NCBI RefSeq assembly: GCF_000023265.1
Contig: NC_013124.1
Location: forward strand, 620,001-684,000
From: Acidimicrobium ferrooxidans DSM 10331
GTDB taxonomy: Bacteria; Actinomycetota; Acidimicrobiia; Acidimicrobiales; Acidimicrobiaceae
Direction of reading: 5' to 3'
Length of the DNA: 64,000 nt
This document shows, one piece after another, positions 63,715 to 64,000 of this stretch. Below the pieces are notes generated by a model. That model did no database searches. It was not told the DNA's origin and saw only the letters and a list, made by a program, of their open reading frames with translations. Each line of letters begins with the position of its first letter. Position 1 is the first letter of the stretch. A program made the translations under genes and the position numbers.

Positions 63715-64000
63715 CCTCCCAGATGGCTCGGAGCTCGCTGACGAGCACCAGGTGCTCTGGGTCCTCGCTTCGGTCTTTGCGGTGTCGCCAGGGGTCGTAC
63801 GCCTGGCGAGAGACTCGATGACTCGTGCTAGCGCTGCTATCGAGAAGCCATTGGCCTCCTGGCGGGCAATCGGAGTGGTAGCGGCTCACTGCCCCCCCTC
63901 CCTCACCGAGTGGGCGATCCCTCGCTCCGCCAGCTCGAGTTCCATGATGAGCTGTGTGACCTGACGGCGCAGCCGGGTCAGCTCTTCGCGCTCGGCGCCT
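63715..64000 (-). pseudogene. Degenerate IS3-family OrfA/OrfB, continuing past the window
   Basis: From the window end down to 63893 the minus strand gives an OrfA-like tail (R-E-E-L-T-R-L-R-R-Q-V-T-Q-L-I-M-E-L-E). Below that is an OrfB-like N-terminus split over two frames: A-N-G-F-S-I-A-A-L-A-R-V-I in one, S-R-Q-A-Y-D-P-W-R-H-R-K-D in the other. It is cut off where the plus-strand remnant begins. Confidence 0.65.

Overview
High-GC bacterial chromosome, most likely an actinobacterium of the Acidimicrobiia type. The evidence is the very high GC, many GTG starts, a WhiG/FliA-type sigma factor beside a Xer recombinase and rpsB-tsf-pyrH-frr, the MEP isoprenoid genes dxr and ispG with rseP, an actinobacterial-type DapD, and Gram-positive-type LexA boxes (CGAAC-N4-GTTYG). 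The genus assignment is inference.

Layout. 1-3433: metabolic genes (DUF2236 protein fragment, HAD phosphatase, small haem-like membrane protein, IMPase-like phosphatase, GNAT). 3434-6866: an accessory patch with more even base composition, holding a GIY-YIG/DUF4357 protein and a PD-(D/E)XK-like protein, next to tRNA-Val(UAC). 6952-10077: EamA transporter, ACT-malic enzyme, lipoprotein. 10221-31193: a nearly continuous core run: xerC, whiG, rpsB, tsf, pyrH, frr, cdsA, dxr, rseP, ispG, proS, rimP, nusA, ylxR, infB, rbfA, truB, ribF, rpsO, pnp. 31374-43141: IMPase, dapB, dapA, RNase J, ftsK, D,D-carboxypeptidase, thrB, pgsA-like, cinA, recA. 43185-51635: miaB, menC-like (reverse), miaA, dapF, hflX, dapC, dapD, dapE. 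Together with dapB/dapA this is a complete set of lysine/DAP steps of the succinylase route after aspartate semialdehyde. 51855-62360: two 1,289-bp IS3-family copies in the same orientation, with identical predicted proteins, bracket about 7.9 kb. That segment carries an IS21 fragment, decayed DNA, an SsuABC/TauABC-like ABC transporter, lexA, nrdR, an SRPBCC protein and a membrane-anchored secreted protein. 62361-64000: IS remnants around a VapBC-like toxin-antitoxin pair.

Regulation. Many genes have a TANNNT hexamer (mostly TAGGCT, TAGCCT or TAGGGT) 6-8 nt upstream of ATG/GTG with no Shine-Dalgarno, which is the geometry of leaderless transcription. It decides several starts (miaA, dxr, xerC, dapB). 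LexA boxes precede lexA (exact match on its strand) and recA (one mismatch). rpsB, rpsO and rimP-nusA have structured leaders. A promoter-like -10 followed by a textbook terminator just before rimP suggests attenuation of the nusA-infB operon.

I did not find a clearly new multi-gene system. The best candidates for follow-up are the nuclease pair beside tRNA-Val, the leaderless-promoter convention, and the IS3-bracketed lexA-nrdR segment. Roughly 4 kb (3434-4056, 5014-5456, 53144-55022, 59412-60267, 62361-62870) has no gene I can name.
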